A stretch of DNA of 64,000 nt, from contig CAJNOP010000022.1 in assembly GCA_905250075.1 (NCBI GenBank), forward strand, positions 1,947,981 through 2,011,980, written 5' to 3'. The stretch is from Rotaria sp. Silwood1. Taxonomy: Eukaryota > Rotifera > Eurotatoria > Philodinida > Philodinidae. Below, piece by piece: positions 50,201-64,000 of this stretch (its first letter is position 1; each line of letters opens with the position of its first letter). The position numbers and the translations under genes were made by a program. The notes under the pieces were generated by a model. It did not search any database. It was not told where the DNA came from and was given only the letters and a program-made list of their open reading frames with translations.

Positions 50201-52328
50201 CAATAATTCAAACGAATTTTGATTCAATTATCAGCAAACTGTATTATCATTCCTCTTAGTGTAATGTAAAATCTTAATATTTATTCTGTTGTTGTACAAT
50301 GTATATAAATTAAAAACAAAAACCTATTCTTACTTCTAAAATTTTTAGGCTCGGCTCGATCAGCTCATTCAAATGCTTATTTTTATGGATTTTTCAAAGC
50401 AAAACGAATTGTTCTTTACGATACCCTTATCAAAGGCTATAGTCTTCATAAGGAGAATAAAGATAAACTTGCTGATAAAGAAAATCAATCAAATAAAACA
50501 GAACAAAATGAAAATGAAGTAGAAAATACATTAACTCATCGTAAAATTAATGATGATACAAATGATAAAGTTAATGATGATCAACAAACGACAAAGAAAA
50601 AACCTGATAAAGGTTGTGAATCAGATGAAGTTCTTGCTGTACTATGTCATGAATTTGGACATTGGTCACTCAGTCATAATCTTATCAATCTATCTATTTC
50701 ATTTGTACGTATAATTTATCTTCATTAAGAATTTTATTTTTTCTTTTGACTATGCCGAGCATCTCAGGAATAAGCACCAAAAAAAGGAATAGAATATTTT
50801 CACTGTATTTTGACTGAAAGAGTTAACTTTTTTTTTCCTTAATCTTAGAAAAGAGTTTCAAGTAGAAGCCGTCAGGTCTTCATCTTCGGAACTGGTTGAA
50901 TTGTCCTTTGATACTTTCTATGAAATTTCCAGTCGAAATCTGATAGTCGTCCCAAAGATATGAGATACTCTTTTTTTCGGTTTCTTGTATTCGATGACTA
51001 GCGCCTTCTATACATTCCTTAGAGGAATAGAACACGTCAGCTCCAAAGTTTTTGAACTCAGTCCGAGACTAATCCGATAGACTTTAGTTCCAAGTTTTTA
51101 TTCATGATCAAAAATTTTAGTAAAATCGTTTAAAACCATTATTATTATTATACAATTAAAAGAGAAAGATTAAGACCTTCTGGTAAAGATAAACAATAGA
51201 TTTTAAACTTTTGGAATAACATTTGAATTGTCATGTTTCTAAATTTTCTCAGTTTTTTAAATAATTTATTTGCAATAGCTAATTTTTTTCTAATATATGT
51301 GGCTTCATAAGACTTTCTCGGATGTTGTGATACAGAAAATTGTCGAGAAATTCATGCGACTATAATTAATTTTTGATAGAGTACTTGCACAGGTAGGTAA
51401 CTACAAAGACGCAGACGGTCTCGAAAACCTTTTGTTGTATTCGATTTTTCAGAACTGTTCTCACTGATTGTTTCAATAAAAAGAATTTTTGATTTTCATC
51501 AATAAATATCAGTGCTAGACTCAAAATATTAGAAAAAACGTGAAATTGTTCTGAAATGCTAAAGTAATTTGAGTTTTTTCAGTCGAAATGATCAACGGTA
51601 AAAGCTCAACAAAAACAAAATTAGTTCATCAACAGATAGAAGCTTTACAAAACTTTTCTTTCACATTCTTCGTTCAATGGTCGATTTGAATTCGTCTTTG
51701 TATCCTAATATTGATTCAAAACTTTTAGAATTACTCATGAGAAAGAAAATGATTAATTATCGAATGAAACTTTGTATATGCCTTGAACGATACTATTGTT
51801 TACATATTCTCTTTATTAAATCAGAGAACCATATGAATAAAATTTCACCTGTGTAAACTTGACTTTTGTTTTTCTCTCCTTTCTAGATCAATCTATTCGT
51901 GGTATTTTCTATATTTGCTGCTCTATTCAAACGTACTGTTCTTTATGAAGCATTTGATTTTCCAGAAACTCATCCAATTCTAATAGGTTTATTAATCATT
52001 TTTCAATATGTTTTATCACCGTATTTTGAAGTAAGAAAAAGTAGCAAACGAAATATTTTTTTCTTAATTAAAAACATTTTTGTTTTTTATTTTTTATTAA
52101 AAGGTTTTTTCATTTGCTTTAACGGCATTATCACGTCGTTTTGAATTTCAAGCTGACCATTTTGCTGTTAAACTTGGTCATGGTGATCAATTATGTCGTG
52201 CATTAAAAAAACTTGAATTGGATAATATGACATATCCATTTTCAGACAAACTCTATGCTACATATCATTATTCACATCCAACATTACTTGAACGTCTTAA
52301 AACAGTTAAATCAATGAAAGAATATTAA
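47227..52328 (+). CDS. ZMPSTE24: CAAX prenyl protease 1 homologue (STE24, M48 metalloprotease)
   Basis: Eight exons: 47227-47361, 47426-47572, 47625-47825, 47892-48044, 48108-48249, 50349-50704, 51887-52030 and 52104-52328, giving 500 residues. The zinc motif H-E-F-G-H is at about 360-364, and the third ligand Glu lies in [11 protein letters not shown] near the C-terminus. Other family blocks are [22 protein letters not shown] and [10 protein letters not shown]. Multiple hydrophobic segments fit the seven-helix ER/nuclear membrane barrel that cleaves farnesylated CAAX proteins, including prelamin A in vertebrates. An acidic/basic linker (about 292-347) before the zinc helix is somewhat longer than I recall for the human protein. 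Two introns of 2.1 and 1.2 kb contrast with the 50-65 nt introns elsewhere in the gene. AATAAA follows at about 52446. Confidence 0.95.
48250..50348 (+). other. 2.1-kb intron of ZMPSTE24
   Basis: Bounded by a GGTTAG-type donor after V-V-E-G and the acceptor TTTTTAG before S-A-R-S. The short frames inside have no coding support, and no transposon ends were recognised. Confidence 0.7.
50705..51886 (+). other. 1.2-kb intron of ZMPSTE24
   Basis: Bounded by GTACGT and CTTTCTAG. No gene recognised inside. Confidence 0.7.
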
Positions 52329-52882
52329 AATCTTTTGTTTTTCTTCGTTTTTTGATTTAAAAAAAAAATGTCAACATTTTGGCTTGTCATATTCAAACCT
52401 CATTGTCATTTGAAATGCATGAGGATAAGATGTTGATTTTGAATGAAATAAAACTATATGAAATTGAAATTTTTAAAATAGAGTTTTACTATACATTGTA
52501 TATGAAGAAATATATTTCTTAGCATAATATATTATAATAGATAACAAATAACTAGCAATACCTATTGATTAATAGATTTATTTAATAGGAAATACAATAA
52601 GATAAAATATAGAAGAGTTTTTGAATCTTTTCGGATAGAATACATCTGTTTAGATTATTATTTATATACGCACACTTTATATATAATATGCTTGATTCAA
52701 AAGAATAGAATCAAAAATTAATACCATAAAATAGTGATATAAAAAGAAACTCAAATCATCTAGATGACGAATTCTTGTAAGAAAAACGTAAACTTATTAA
52801 AAATTCTATAAAAAAAAATGAAATAATTATTAAAAAGCGGCAATAAAATATATATTTATATCTTTCTTTATTTTAGATCTAA

Positions 52883-55020
52883 ATGCAGTGCGATGATGAA
52901 AAAGACATTGATCATATTTATCGAAAAGATTTTGCAGATAAAATAGAAAAATTTCTTGATCATTCACAATTTTACTTAAATCGTTTATCACTATTTAAAA
53001 ATCAATTATATGATATTAAAAGGTTAAACCAAGAAGAGTTATATATTCAAAAATTGAGTAAGTCAAACATGAAATTTTTCTGCATTCTTTATTCGACATT
53101 ATTAACTCGATTATGTAGAGAGTGAAAAGAAAATCCAAGAAACCATTCAGTCTTACCTTTATTATTTATCTTTCTTTATCTTGATAGCAGGGTACAACTC
53201 ATATATATGAAAGTTTAATACAATGAGAAAAAGTTAAACACATCTGTAAATGTAAAAGAATAATATTCACAATATAAACTTATGTCACAATTATTTATAC
53301 CAAGTAAGAGATTCTTTCAATTAGGAATGTGTACACCGCTAAGAGAATGAAAGTTCACGGAAAACGATAAGGATTCAGTGTCTTAAGCACCCACATCGGA
53401 ATAGTAGGTGCTACTCACTGAAACCTTGTCGATGGACTTAAGTGTGACCTTATCTCATGTCGTCTGATTGTAGTGTTTTGAATTCTATCTTACTTGTTGT
53501 TGAATTTCTAACTTCTGGATAGTTGCTACTACTGAATGACAAATGAGAAACTTAGGCAGAAACATGTGTTATATGAGTAAAGTCAATCGTTAGTGACGAT
53601 CCGTGGCAAAATTAAAACATATGTATGTCGAGATAATGAAATAGGTTAGAACTACTTTTTTCTTATATCTTAAATATATATGTTACGTTATTCTAGTTAT
53701 CTTGAAAAAAACCAGCAGAAGAAACCTTTGTTTAGGAGAGTTATCAATAAAAATCGAGTTTTAGCAGTATGATACAACAAAGAACATCGTCTTTGACTTC
53801 ATGCACTTTAGTTTTAAGAAATTCCGAAACTAAGTAATACATTCTGTGCACAACTTCTGTAGCTATAAAGCCTCTATTCAAAGCTTTTTCTAAGTATGCT
53901 CAGGTTTAAAAAAAATTGTTCTACTTTTCATTAGTAACGTAGCGGCGTATGAAAGAATGCTCTTATAACTGAATGAGAGATTTCAAACAAATTCCAAACA
54001 GGACAAATCCTTCTTCAAAATATCTCAATAATAGGGTTTTATGAGGAAGTTTTTTGGAGTTTGATCTTGCTTAAAATTTTCATCATAGATGCAATATATG
54101 CTGTGAAATCTATCGTGAAGTTTTCGAAATTTATCCCCTATGGTTAGAGAGATCGTTGGTAATTACATTTAAATTAATACTTAGTCAACATTTTTACATA
54201 TGTCTGTTGTAAAAGAACTTATTCAGAAAATAATCCTCGTTAACAATCAAAGTCAATTGAAAGATCGGTGTGTCCTATTTTGTCTGCAATGGCATATATA
54301 TAAAACTACATAAACTTTATCATTTTAATTCTTTCTATTTGTTTAGACGAAATCGATACGATTGTTCATAATTTATCAGAAAATATTCTCAGTATTGAAC
54401 AATTAAATTCACAATTAAATGAAGACGAACGTTCAAAACTCGATCATCAAATTCATCTTCTTCGCAATGAAATCGATCGTGAAATGACCGAATTTCATAG
54501 ACTTCGTGAAGAAGTTATAGTTTCTTCTCCTGAAGAAAATAATTTATCAATTAATGAAATCGATAAGAATGATATTAAAGATAATTCAACAACCAATGAA
54601 CTTCGTCAACGACACATAACAACAAATCGTCTTAATGATTCATATGATTTACTTGAACAAGATCTAGCTTACTTGCGTGAAGCTATTGATGAAGTTGCCA
54701 CACTTGTTAAACAACAACAAAAAAAATTATCAACAACCGAACATCTCAAGAATATGGCACAATATCGTATTCGTAATGCATCTTCATTTCTTCAAAAAGC
54801 TATTCATAATCGATATGTGACTTTAGCATCAGGTGCTTTACTTGGTGGTAGTATTGGTGGACCTGTTGGATTTATGATGGGTACAAAAGTTGGTGCATTA
54901 GTTGCACTTAGTGGTTCAGCTGTTGGTGCTCTTTCGATGAATATTATGCAACAAAGAGTAGCAGAAAATGATGAATCTCAAACTAATAATACTATTGCAT
55001 ATAATCAAGCAATGCTTTAA
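52883..55020 (+). CDS. STX17: Syntaxin-17-like Qa-SNARE
   Basis: Two exons, 52883-53057 and 54347-55020, joined in phase 1 across a 1.3-kb intron, give 282 residues (human STX17 about 302). An acceptor-like TTTTAG just before the ATG suggests a leader intron. The N-terminal part is helical and charged, as in a Habc region. Residues about 155-212 form the SNARE helix (L-L-E-Q-D-L-A-Y-L-R-E-A-I-D-E), with Gln-rich V-K-Q-Q-Q-K near the zero layer. The C-terminus (about 215-258) is a pair of Gly/Ala-rich hydrophobic segments (A-L-L-G-G-S-I-G-G-P-V-G, then V-G-A-L-V-A-L-S-G-S-A-V-G-A-L). This is the glycine-zipper hairpin anchor peculiar to syntaxin 17, which mediates autophagosome-lysosome fusion and ER-mitochondria functions. 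The SNARE helix is diverged, so orthology is likely but not proven. Confidence 0.82.
53058..54346 (+). other. 1.3-kb intron of the syntaxin gene
   Basis: GTAAGT donor and TTTGTTTAG acceptor; nothing recognised inside. Confidence 0.7.
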
Positions 55021-56487
55021 TTCCAGCAGAAAAAAATAGAAATCTTTCACATTCAGTATTTTTTTATTGTATTATTTGTTTTAACTATATTTTTATACAT
55101 AGTTCGAAGGAATTTGTTGTCCCAGTGAATTTTTTTTTTGTATTAATTTAATTATATATATATTTCTTTTATACAATGGTTTTATCAAAAGCCTATTTGT
55201 AATTTTAACTTCACATATTATTTTAAGTGCTTGATTTGTCACTGTAATGTTTGATACTAACAAGCATTAACTTACATGTTGATGCAGATTGGATTAAAAA
55301 TAATTTTAGTAAATGTTTCTTGAAAAGACATAAAAAGTTAACAATCAAAATTAATGATATACGTGTATGAAAATTTCTTACATATCCAATATGTTGTTAA
55401 GAAGAAAAGAAGTGACTATTTTTCGAATCTTTTAAATATTGCTTCAATGTTTGAAAACAGAACATTGTTGACATTCGTTTAACAAATAAAAATATGGAAA
55501 CATTAAAGTTGGGGTTCTTCAAGATCAAAAAATCTTTCATCTTCGGACACTATTAATAATAGACGATGAAACATATTAGAACATCCGCTCAAGGAATACT
55601 TCATTGTTTAAGAATATTTCTGCTTTTTATTTTTTGAAACAATAAATTTTGCAAAAGTACAATGTTCAAATCTTAGTAATATATATATTATATAAAATTC
55701 TCTTTTCTATTCATTCTATTTATAACAGATTGCATAATTTGCTTTACTATATGATATAGCATAAAAGTGTTCATTTGTAAGAAATAATTCTTTTTTTTTT
55801 TGTTTATCATTCAATCAAACGATATGTTATCTACAAGTTGTATTTTTTAATTGTAATAATCTTGTTATTTCGAGAACAAATTTCTGTTTGTCATGATTCA
55901 ATGTTTCACATATGTATGGGTTTACTGGCCAGATCGTTAACGATGAGAAGAAAAAGAAATCGCTAGAGAGAGAGAAGAAGAGAAAGACAATCAATATGTC
56001 TGTCGGTTTGTTGCCATCGTGAGCGCAGCAACCAAACAAACATCTATAATGTATTGTGTTGCCGGCCACATCGGTTGTCTCCTCGGTTACTTTCTATGCG
56101 TTTTTTTTCTATTCTTCTTCTTCGCTCTCTCTCTCTCTCTCACACACACATCAGCCACGTCCGTCCGTCTGCGACTTTTCCTGCTGCTGTGATGGTGATG
56201 CGATATGTGCGCGCTTAGTCTCTCGTTTCTTTTTTTTTCGTTTCAGTCGCCGTTGCCGACGTCCTCTAACAACGCACACAACACACTCTTTCCATTTACA
56301 TCCACTTCATCTTTTCTCTCGTTTTCTCTTTTTTTTTCTCGCTTGCTATTTAAAAGGAGAAACTCAGTCCAAACTTGCCTCTCATTCTTTTCTGTAGACA
56401 TATAAATTCGCTCGTCGTCGTTCGTCGTCGATAGTATATATCCATACACACACACTTTGAACATTAACTACTCGGAAAAAACACAAA
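55021..56487. promoter_or_regulatory. Alpha-tubulin upstream region with CT/CA repeats
   Basis: The last 600 bases are richer in C and G than the surroundings. They contain a CT run (about 56123-56141) passing into CA repeats, repeated CGTCG words near 56410-56430 and pyrimidine tracts. Open frames on both strands here overlap each other and reflect composition. The transcription start is probably in the last 100-200 bases, before the leader intron. Confidence 0.5.
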
Positions 56488-56556
56488 GTAATATTTGTTA
56501 AAAAATAATGAAAAAATCCAAGAAAAAAAAACAAAATATTTTTTGTTGTTTTCTAG
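56488..56556 (+). other. Leader intron immediately before the alpha-tubulin ATG
   Basis: ACAAA|GTAATA at 56487/56488 and TTTTCTAG at 56556 define a 69-nt intron whose acceptor abuts the start codon. Confidence 0.6.
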
Positions 56557-58397
<1,841 letters not shown>

Positions 58398-58920
58398 ACG
58401 AACAAAAACTAAATTCTCTTACAAACAAAAAAGCACAGCAACAATAGAAGATTTCATCGAACATTTCAATATCTTATTGTGTACTTTTTCTTATTGCTTA
58501 TGTATCTTATATTCTCCACTAGTTTGATAACAAGCGAGAGATCTTTATAATTCAATGTAATTCTTTTCTTAATATTCATTATCTTTTTTCTTTTGTGCTG
58601 CGCGTCTATGACAAAAAAAAGAACTTAATAAACAAATGATGCACTTTATTCATAATAATCTTTGATGCAAAAGTATTGGGACACATGTCAGATTCCTCTT
58701 CTTTTCTATAGAAAGGTGCTCAAAGAAAACTTTATTTACTAGAAGATAGAATTTATCTTCTACTTCAAATCGTATATAACTTATTTTTATCACACATGAA
58801 TGAATGAAATGTTACAAGAGAAAAAAGAAACATCCTTAAAATGGTTCGTACTTGTCATAATATTTAGAATATTGATGTAAAGTAGTAAATCTTATATTTC
58901 TTGAGTGAACATGTGTTGGA
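58398..58920. other. Alpha-tubulin 3' flank
   Basis: Contains the 3' UTR and poly(A) signal. A CAAAAGTATTGGGACAC string at about 58668-58684 resembles a Tc1-type terminal sequence and may be one end of the mariner relic. Confidence 0.4.
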
Positions 58921-58929
58921 AGTTTTTTG

Positions 58930-59130
58930 ACCTTTTTTTTTTTCTTCAATTTGATTATTCACTTTTGGAGCGTTTCGACGTTTTTTGATAATAATCGATT
59001 GTTGATTGGTTCACGTTGAAATGCTTAGTTAATGTACGCTGACTGATACCACAACGATCGTTAACAAATTTCACCAGTTGATTGAATTTTTGTTTACAAA
59101 CTTTTATTGGACGACCACTCCTTGGTAAAA
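58930..59130 (-). pseudogene. Tc1/mariner transposase fragment (N-terminal HTH)
   Basis: The minus strand reads R-S-G-R-P-I-K-V, then L-V-K-F-V-N-D-R-C-G-I-S-Q-R-T-L-T-K-H-F-N-V-N-Q-S-T-I. This is the helix-turn-helix DNA-binding pattern of Tc1/mariner transposases (S-Q-R...L-A-x-x-F-N-V-S-Q-S-T-I). The frame ends soon after at stops, no DDE catalytic region follows, and the start is missing. It is a dead fragment. Confidence 0.6.
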
Positions 59131-59295
59131 AAAATGTGAAACATGATGTAACCGTTGTTGTTAATCACAGAGAGATTGTTCTATTGAGTCTAGCTTGCAA
59201 AAGATTTCTTTATCCTTGTTTTTGTTAATCCTCCACAAATAAAATGAGAAACTAATTATTATATTATAATGAGCCGTTATTGATATACGGTTTTT
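59131..59295. repeat. Diverged repeat, copy 1 (copy 2 at 60786-60950)
   Basis: The segment starting near TGTGAAACATGATGTA and ending near TTATAATGAGCCGTTATT aligns by eye with 60805-60945 (TGTGAAACACAATGTA ... TTATAACGAGACGTTATT). Similarity also covers the CTCC-TGG words before it. It directly adjoins the mariner HTH fragment, so both are probably mariner remnants. Confidence 0.5.
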
Positions 59296-59924
59296 GATAG
59301 TTTCTAGTTAGCGTCTGCCACGGCCTGTGCAAGGCGTGAGTAGCTGGATACAAATTTCTATCCTATATATTGCAATACTCTTTTAAGATCGTGTTTCCTA
59401 AAATTTGGTTTGTCAACATTTCAAATATAGGTCTAATCTGTGAGAAGTCACTTGTTCTTCGCATGTCTTTTTTTTAATAAAATAACAAATTATTGTTTCA
59501 CATGATTCATTGGTGAATCACAAATAGAAAATTGCAAATTTATTGTGCAGAGTGTTTCTCTTTCTTCTATCTTGTCATATTTTGTTTATGAATGTATAAC
59601 AAAATTAAGTAACATAGAGTTCAGAAGAGGAGAGTGTTTTCTATTAGCTGATAAAAAGAATAATTGCTTAAATACATGTTTACTAAAGAGATATAGGAAT
59701 TAATATGTAGCATGATTATTCTATATTATATAAAAAGTAAGGACTCATTTTGAGAAGCCTTCTTTTTCCCGTTGTCACATTTAATTCATAAAAGTGTGGT
59801 AAAAATAAGTTATATACGACTCGAAAAAGAAATAGGGTCCAACTTTTCCCTCATTAATTTTGCATCATATGTTAAAATGCTTTCTATGACTAGAAATAAA
59901 GTACAAGAATAAGATAAATCTATG
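59296..59924. other. Intergenic between mariner relic and TTBK-like gene
   Basis: No gene recognised. It includes the 3' flank of the minus-strand kinase. Confidence 0.4.
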
Positions 59925-62900
59925 TTAACAATAGTGTGATTTATTTCTAGAAAATTGTTGTAAATCAGATGATGATGATGATATTTGTTGTCGTCGATTA
60001 TTATAATGATTGTAATTCGTATTTTTTGAATATTTTTTTACATAAGTACCAAATGGTATTTGAAGGGTTTTTTCAATTAAACATGGATCATTCGTTAAAA
60101 AATTATATTTTTGATTATTTTGATTATTATTGTTGTTTTCATCATCGGATATATTTTCAGAGAGAATAATAAATGGTTTTCGTCCAGATGATTTATTTTT
60201 GATTGACGAATTAACATGATTTAATCGACTATGTGTTGGTGATGTTCGTTCACCACTAAGTGTTATTGCTCGTTCGTCAGCTTTACTACTATTACTTCTA
60301 TTCCCTTTCAATAAATCATCATCAGTATATGTTTCTCCGTGATGTGGAGTCCATTGTGAGAATAAACTTTGTGTGCCAGGTGCAGCAGCATTAGAAAATT
60401 GTTGAGAAATATATGTTAATAGCCCATTTGCGACAGGTGGGTCTCGTTCGATTGTATTTAAATGAGTGTTTCGCTGTAGTAATGTATTTGGTGATCGAGT
60501 TTCAAGTTGCGAACAGAGTTTTCCTTGATTTGATTGTTGTTGATCACCGATGCCAATCGAATCGAATTTTATACAATCTAATTCATATGAATTTCGTTGT
60601 TCATTATGGAGAATAAAATGTGAATGTTGTAATGGAAGATTATGATTACTATTATTTTTTTTTCGTAGCTGATTTGTTCGACTTGATGATTTAATTAATT
60701 GACGATTATTTAAGTGACATTTTACTGGTGAATTTACATCAATACGATGTTTATCCTGATTGACTATAATCAAGAAAAGTTGTTAGTGTAGTCTCCGTGG
60801 AATAAATGTGTGAAACACAATGTAGTTGTTGTTGGTCATCATAGGGATATTGTTTTATTCTATCCACATCTCTTCACCATCCTTAATCTTGCAGAAATAC
60901 AATAGGAAACGTGTTAATATGTTATAACGAGACGTTATTCATCTGAATAATTTGATCATTTTCGATGTGGTTGACATGTTAAAACTAAAAGTAGCTCTAA
61001 AAATTCTCTCTGTCATAGCTTTTATTATGTTCTATGCCTATATTAGATAGAAAAAATTTCCCAATACTTAACGGTATACTAACCGAGCTACGCTTTACTT
61101 CACTATAAGCACAATGTGAAGAACGTTATTTCAGTGGAAACAACTAGTTATAGTCCACCGAAGTTCTACGTATGAAATCTCAAGTAGAATAAATTGTTAA
61201 AGCTGAAATAGGTTCTATAGTATAAGATACACCTCATGTTGACTGACTATTTTCTGAAATTTTATAGAAAAAAATGTTGTTCTGTAAACTACAGTAGTCC
61301 ATCTCGACTTCATGTGATCGACTTACGTGTTAATTCGAAAAGCTTTTGGAGAAGATATTAGTCCAATTTACATTTGAAACAAAGTATTTTCGATGAGTCA
61401 AAAGCTATGAGTTCGAGCGAGAATTTCTGATTCTTTTCCAACATGGACTTAGAATTTTTTCTCAATTTTCGTTCAAGAGTAGTGAAATCATTTTTGAAAA
61501 GTTCAAAACATTAATTTGGGCGGGAAGTTTTTCCGTACATATTTCTATTTTCACTATTTTTTTTCGAAACTAAAAGTTGGAATCTTTATTTATATATCAA
61601 TTGATAATTAAGAAGCTTCCCTAAAAAATAAGCTGTTTGAAGCGACTTTTTGTCTTTCGACGAGGCATCTCAATTTTCATGCTGCCTGAATACTCATTTT
61701 TGCAGAATCGAAAATTATTTTACTTTGAAAGAAGCTCTTAAAAACTGCTACTGATGTCACTTTTGTAAAAGCTACAGATTAGTTTTAATAGAACATTTTA
61801 TAGAGGAATGATTGCTCGAAAAAAACGACTGACAGCAACAGTTTTCAGTATTTTCAACAAGGAACTGATAGGGTAAACAAAAATCTATTAGATCACCATT
61901 AAAAATAACTTTTCGGATCTTTCAAAAGTTCTTCGCTAGTCTTGAACAAAAATCGACATAACATTTCTTCACCTACAATTAAATTCTGATCTTAACCTAT
62001 AGGTTTTAGCTCGTTTGAAATGCTTCCAAGCAGAGCAATATCAATAAATATGTTCATGGGAAACATGGATTTACAAGCAGGGTTCAATCAAATCTTTTGC
62101 ACTTTTCAAAGATTATTTCACTACTCTTGAACAAAACCTGAGACAGAGTTTCTTAGCTCATATTTGAAAAAAGTACTAGCTTATAGATTTTGACTTGTAG
62201 GTGATATTTTAATATTAGGTCAAAAGTGGAATACTTTCGCTTTCTCTTAATTTGTAGACAGACGAAGAAAATTGAAAAATAAGGTCACTCTACACAAAAA
62301 TAATCGGATGTCTGTCATACAGTCATACGGATGAATAAACATAGAGATAAAAAGCTTTATATAATTTGAGAGAATATTTTAGACTCTAAAAAACGGGCTA
62401 TTCATTATCGTTTTTCAAACACGTCTCTATATACAGTACGACTTGGACACAGTGTACGACTCATAACTGAGACAGTACAAGCTAAAGTGCTAAAATTTGA
62501 AGTGACAACGGAACATATAACAAAATTATTCTGACATACGGTCTGTGACGTTCTCATGATTATATCTGCCATGGCTGAGTAGCTACGTAGCTCAAGATGT
62601 ATCTGCAAGGTACTCTATACAAGCGTTGGTACGATTAGCAATGAAATGATCCTTGACAAGTCGTCTCTGAACAGTTGTCTGATAGTATATTGGGGATGTT
62701 GTGACATTTACTTGTTCTTTTAGATAGTTAGTGTGGATGAGCAGCTCAGGAACTCTGCATTGGAATGGTGTTGTGTCCAGAACAATCGGTAGTATTAGTT
62801 GTAGGGAAAATGAGAACTATTGAGTCTTCTGCTAGATAGTCTGAAAGGTAGGAGTATTCTGTCTTCCTCCTACATTTGCCACTGTGTATGGAGAAAGTTC

Positions 62901-64000
62901 GAATTTTCACTTCTATACTTCAACATTTCTTTTATATTGTGTTTCACAAATAACAGAGACTAATAAGAAAAAAAAATACTTTGTTCAGTTGGATTAGGTA
63001 TAGGTGATTGAGATTGATTTCGTTTAATGTCAATGCTATTTTCTGATGCGGTTTTTCGTTCAATATCTAATGAAGGAATTTTTTGTTTCTCTATTTTAAC
63101 TAATGAATCATTTGATTTTTCCCAATCATATGGATCATCATCATGATAACCCAATCGTTGAATAGATGAAATAAATAACGATCGAAGAAATTCATAATCA
63201 GGTTTATTTTCATAATGTAATTCTTTAATATGTTTAAGAAATTTATCGAATTCATTTGGTAAATATGTTAGAAAACGATTGTAGTCATATGTTTCCTAAC
63301 AAAATGAAATAATTCAATAAATAAATAAATAAATAAATAAACCAAACAGACTTTTATACGACCAACACTTTCTTTATCTTTTATTTTAGACCATGGTAAA
63401 GATCCAATAAGAAATTCAATTAACATATAAAAAAAACTCCATAAATCATCATGCCGTCCTAATTCTCGATTATTATGTGCATTGATCGAAGCATATCGAA
63501 TTGTTCCTTGACGAAAGAAAAACATAAACATATTTTTCTTTTGTATTTTATATAAATTCGCCAAACCTCGAAAACCTGCTTCAATTCGAGCCGGTCGAAC
63601 ATGTTGATCAAAATCTGTATATTTTCTAGCAAGACCAAAATCAAGAATAAATATATGGCGTAAGTTTTTTCTTCCAACAGCAAAATTTGATGGTTTTATA
63701 TCACGATGAAGAAAACCAATGGAATGAATTGATTCAATAGCATCTAAAATTTGTAAACTTATACGAAGTGTAGTTGATAATGTAAAAGATTGTTCATATA
63801 AATTTTTTCGTAATTCACTTAAACTTGAGCCAAGTAATGTTATAACCATATAATTATATAATGTTGATGTACCACCAGATAATAATTCACATACATGTTT
63901 ACGATTTTGTATACGTCGTAAAACAGTTACTTCCATTCGAATACCTTGTCTTGCTTGAGAATTCGATTCAACTTTAACAGCAACTAAGTCTCGACGTAAT
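59925..64000 (-). CDS. TTBK: Tau-tubulin kinase (CK1-family) homologue, N-terminus missing
   Basis: Exons: 64000-63567 (continues beyond the window), 63506-63352, 63295-62980 and 60763-59925, phases consistent, about 580 residues present. At the edge V-A-V-K-V-E-S gives the ATP-binding Lys. Then follow G-F-L-H-R-D-I-K-P-S-N-F-A-V-G-R, L-D-F-G-L-A-R-K, G-F-R-G-T-I-R-Y-A-S-I-N-A-H, E-L-G-R-H-D-D-L-W-S and L-P-W-S-K-I-K-D-K-E, all diagnostic of TTBK1/2 within the casein kinase 1 group. The tail is long, low-complexity (Asn, Ser, Gln) and probably disordered. TTBKs phosphorylate tau and tubulin, and TTBK2 starts ciliogenesis. A 2.2-kb intron (60764-62979) separates the last two exons and holds a mariner-type repeat. 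An extra exon hidden in that intron cannot be excluded. Confidence 0.9.
60786..60950. repeat. Diverged repeat, copy 2, in the TTBK intron
   Basis: This is the partner of 59131-59295, in the same orientation, with an estimated 60-65% identity by eye. It begins just after the last-exon acceptor region. Confidence 0.5.
63312..63341. repeat. ATAA tetranucleotide microsatellite in a TTBK intron
   Basis: About seven AATA units fill most of the short intron between the kinase exons. Confidence 0.85.

Noticed and set aside
56056..56464. Overlapping open frames on both strands upstream of alpha-tubulin
   Set aside because: Ser/Leu/Phe-rich products come from CT-rich promoter sequence; frames on both strands overlap without domains.

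Overview
This is eukaryotic nuclear DNA, about 70% A+T. Most coding introns are 50-60 nt GT-AG introns; a few are 1-2 kb. The genes are animal-type: ribosomal protein L19, alpha-tubulin, a STE24/ZMPSTE24 protease, a syntaxin-17-like SNARE, a tau-tubulin-kinase homologue, a microsomal cytochrome P450 and a multi-PDZ scaffold. The protein fragment at the left edge matches, from memory, an N-terminal domain common in bdelloid rotifer ADP-ribosyltransferase-like proteins. A bdelloid rotifer (Adineta or Rotaria type) is therefore the best guess for the source; this is inference, not a database result. A run of exactly 100 N (38664-38763) marks a scaffold gap.

Layout. 1-300 (-): start of an ART-associated-domain gene cut by the window edge. 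2413-2814 (+): small three-exon gene with a probable frameshift in a TA repeat. 3393-3968: TTAA-flanked piggyBac-like MITE. 6121-7328 (+): RPL19 with an unusual Gln-rich tail. 9779-10452 (+): small secreted six-cysteine protein, perhaps a decayed M15-peptidase relative. About 12.5-16.1 kb: decayed coding sequence. 16127-21911 (+): multi-PDZ locus with two possible 3' ends. 26072-27627 (-): cytochrome P450. 29391-30937: TA-flanked transposon with an array of GAAGACCCCCC motifs. 33.6-34.1 kb: long imperfect foldback. 34727-36941 (-): nine-exon gene joining a U-box, a kinase domain and two UBZ4-spaced zinc fingers. 37-47 kb: gene-poor, with the assembly gap and a less AT-rich, promoter-like tract at 43.6-45.5 kb. 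47227-52328 (+): ZMPSTE24. 52883-55020 (+): syntaxin-17-like. 56557-58397 (+): alpha-tubulin behind a CT-rich promoter. 58.6-59.3 kb: Tc1/mariner relic. 59925-64000 (-): TTBK-like kinase, N-terminus outside the window.

The genes are independent single transcription units rather than a pathway cluster. RPL19 and alpha-tubulin are housekeeping genes, STE24 and the syntaxin act on ER and autophagosome membranes, and the TTBK homologue phosphorylates microtubule or ciliary proteins in relatives. The most unusual item is the U-box/kinase/zinc-finger protein: one chain combines a putative ubiquitin-ligase module, a kinase and two putative ubiquitin-binding fingers. All exon boundaries were worked out by hand from splice sites and reading phase. 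The reconstructed coding lengths are multiples of three for RPL19, the P450, the U-box kinase, ZMPSTE24, the syntaxin, alpha-tubulin and both PDZ isoforms.
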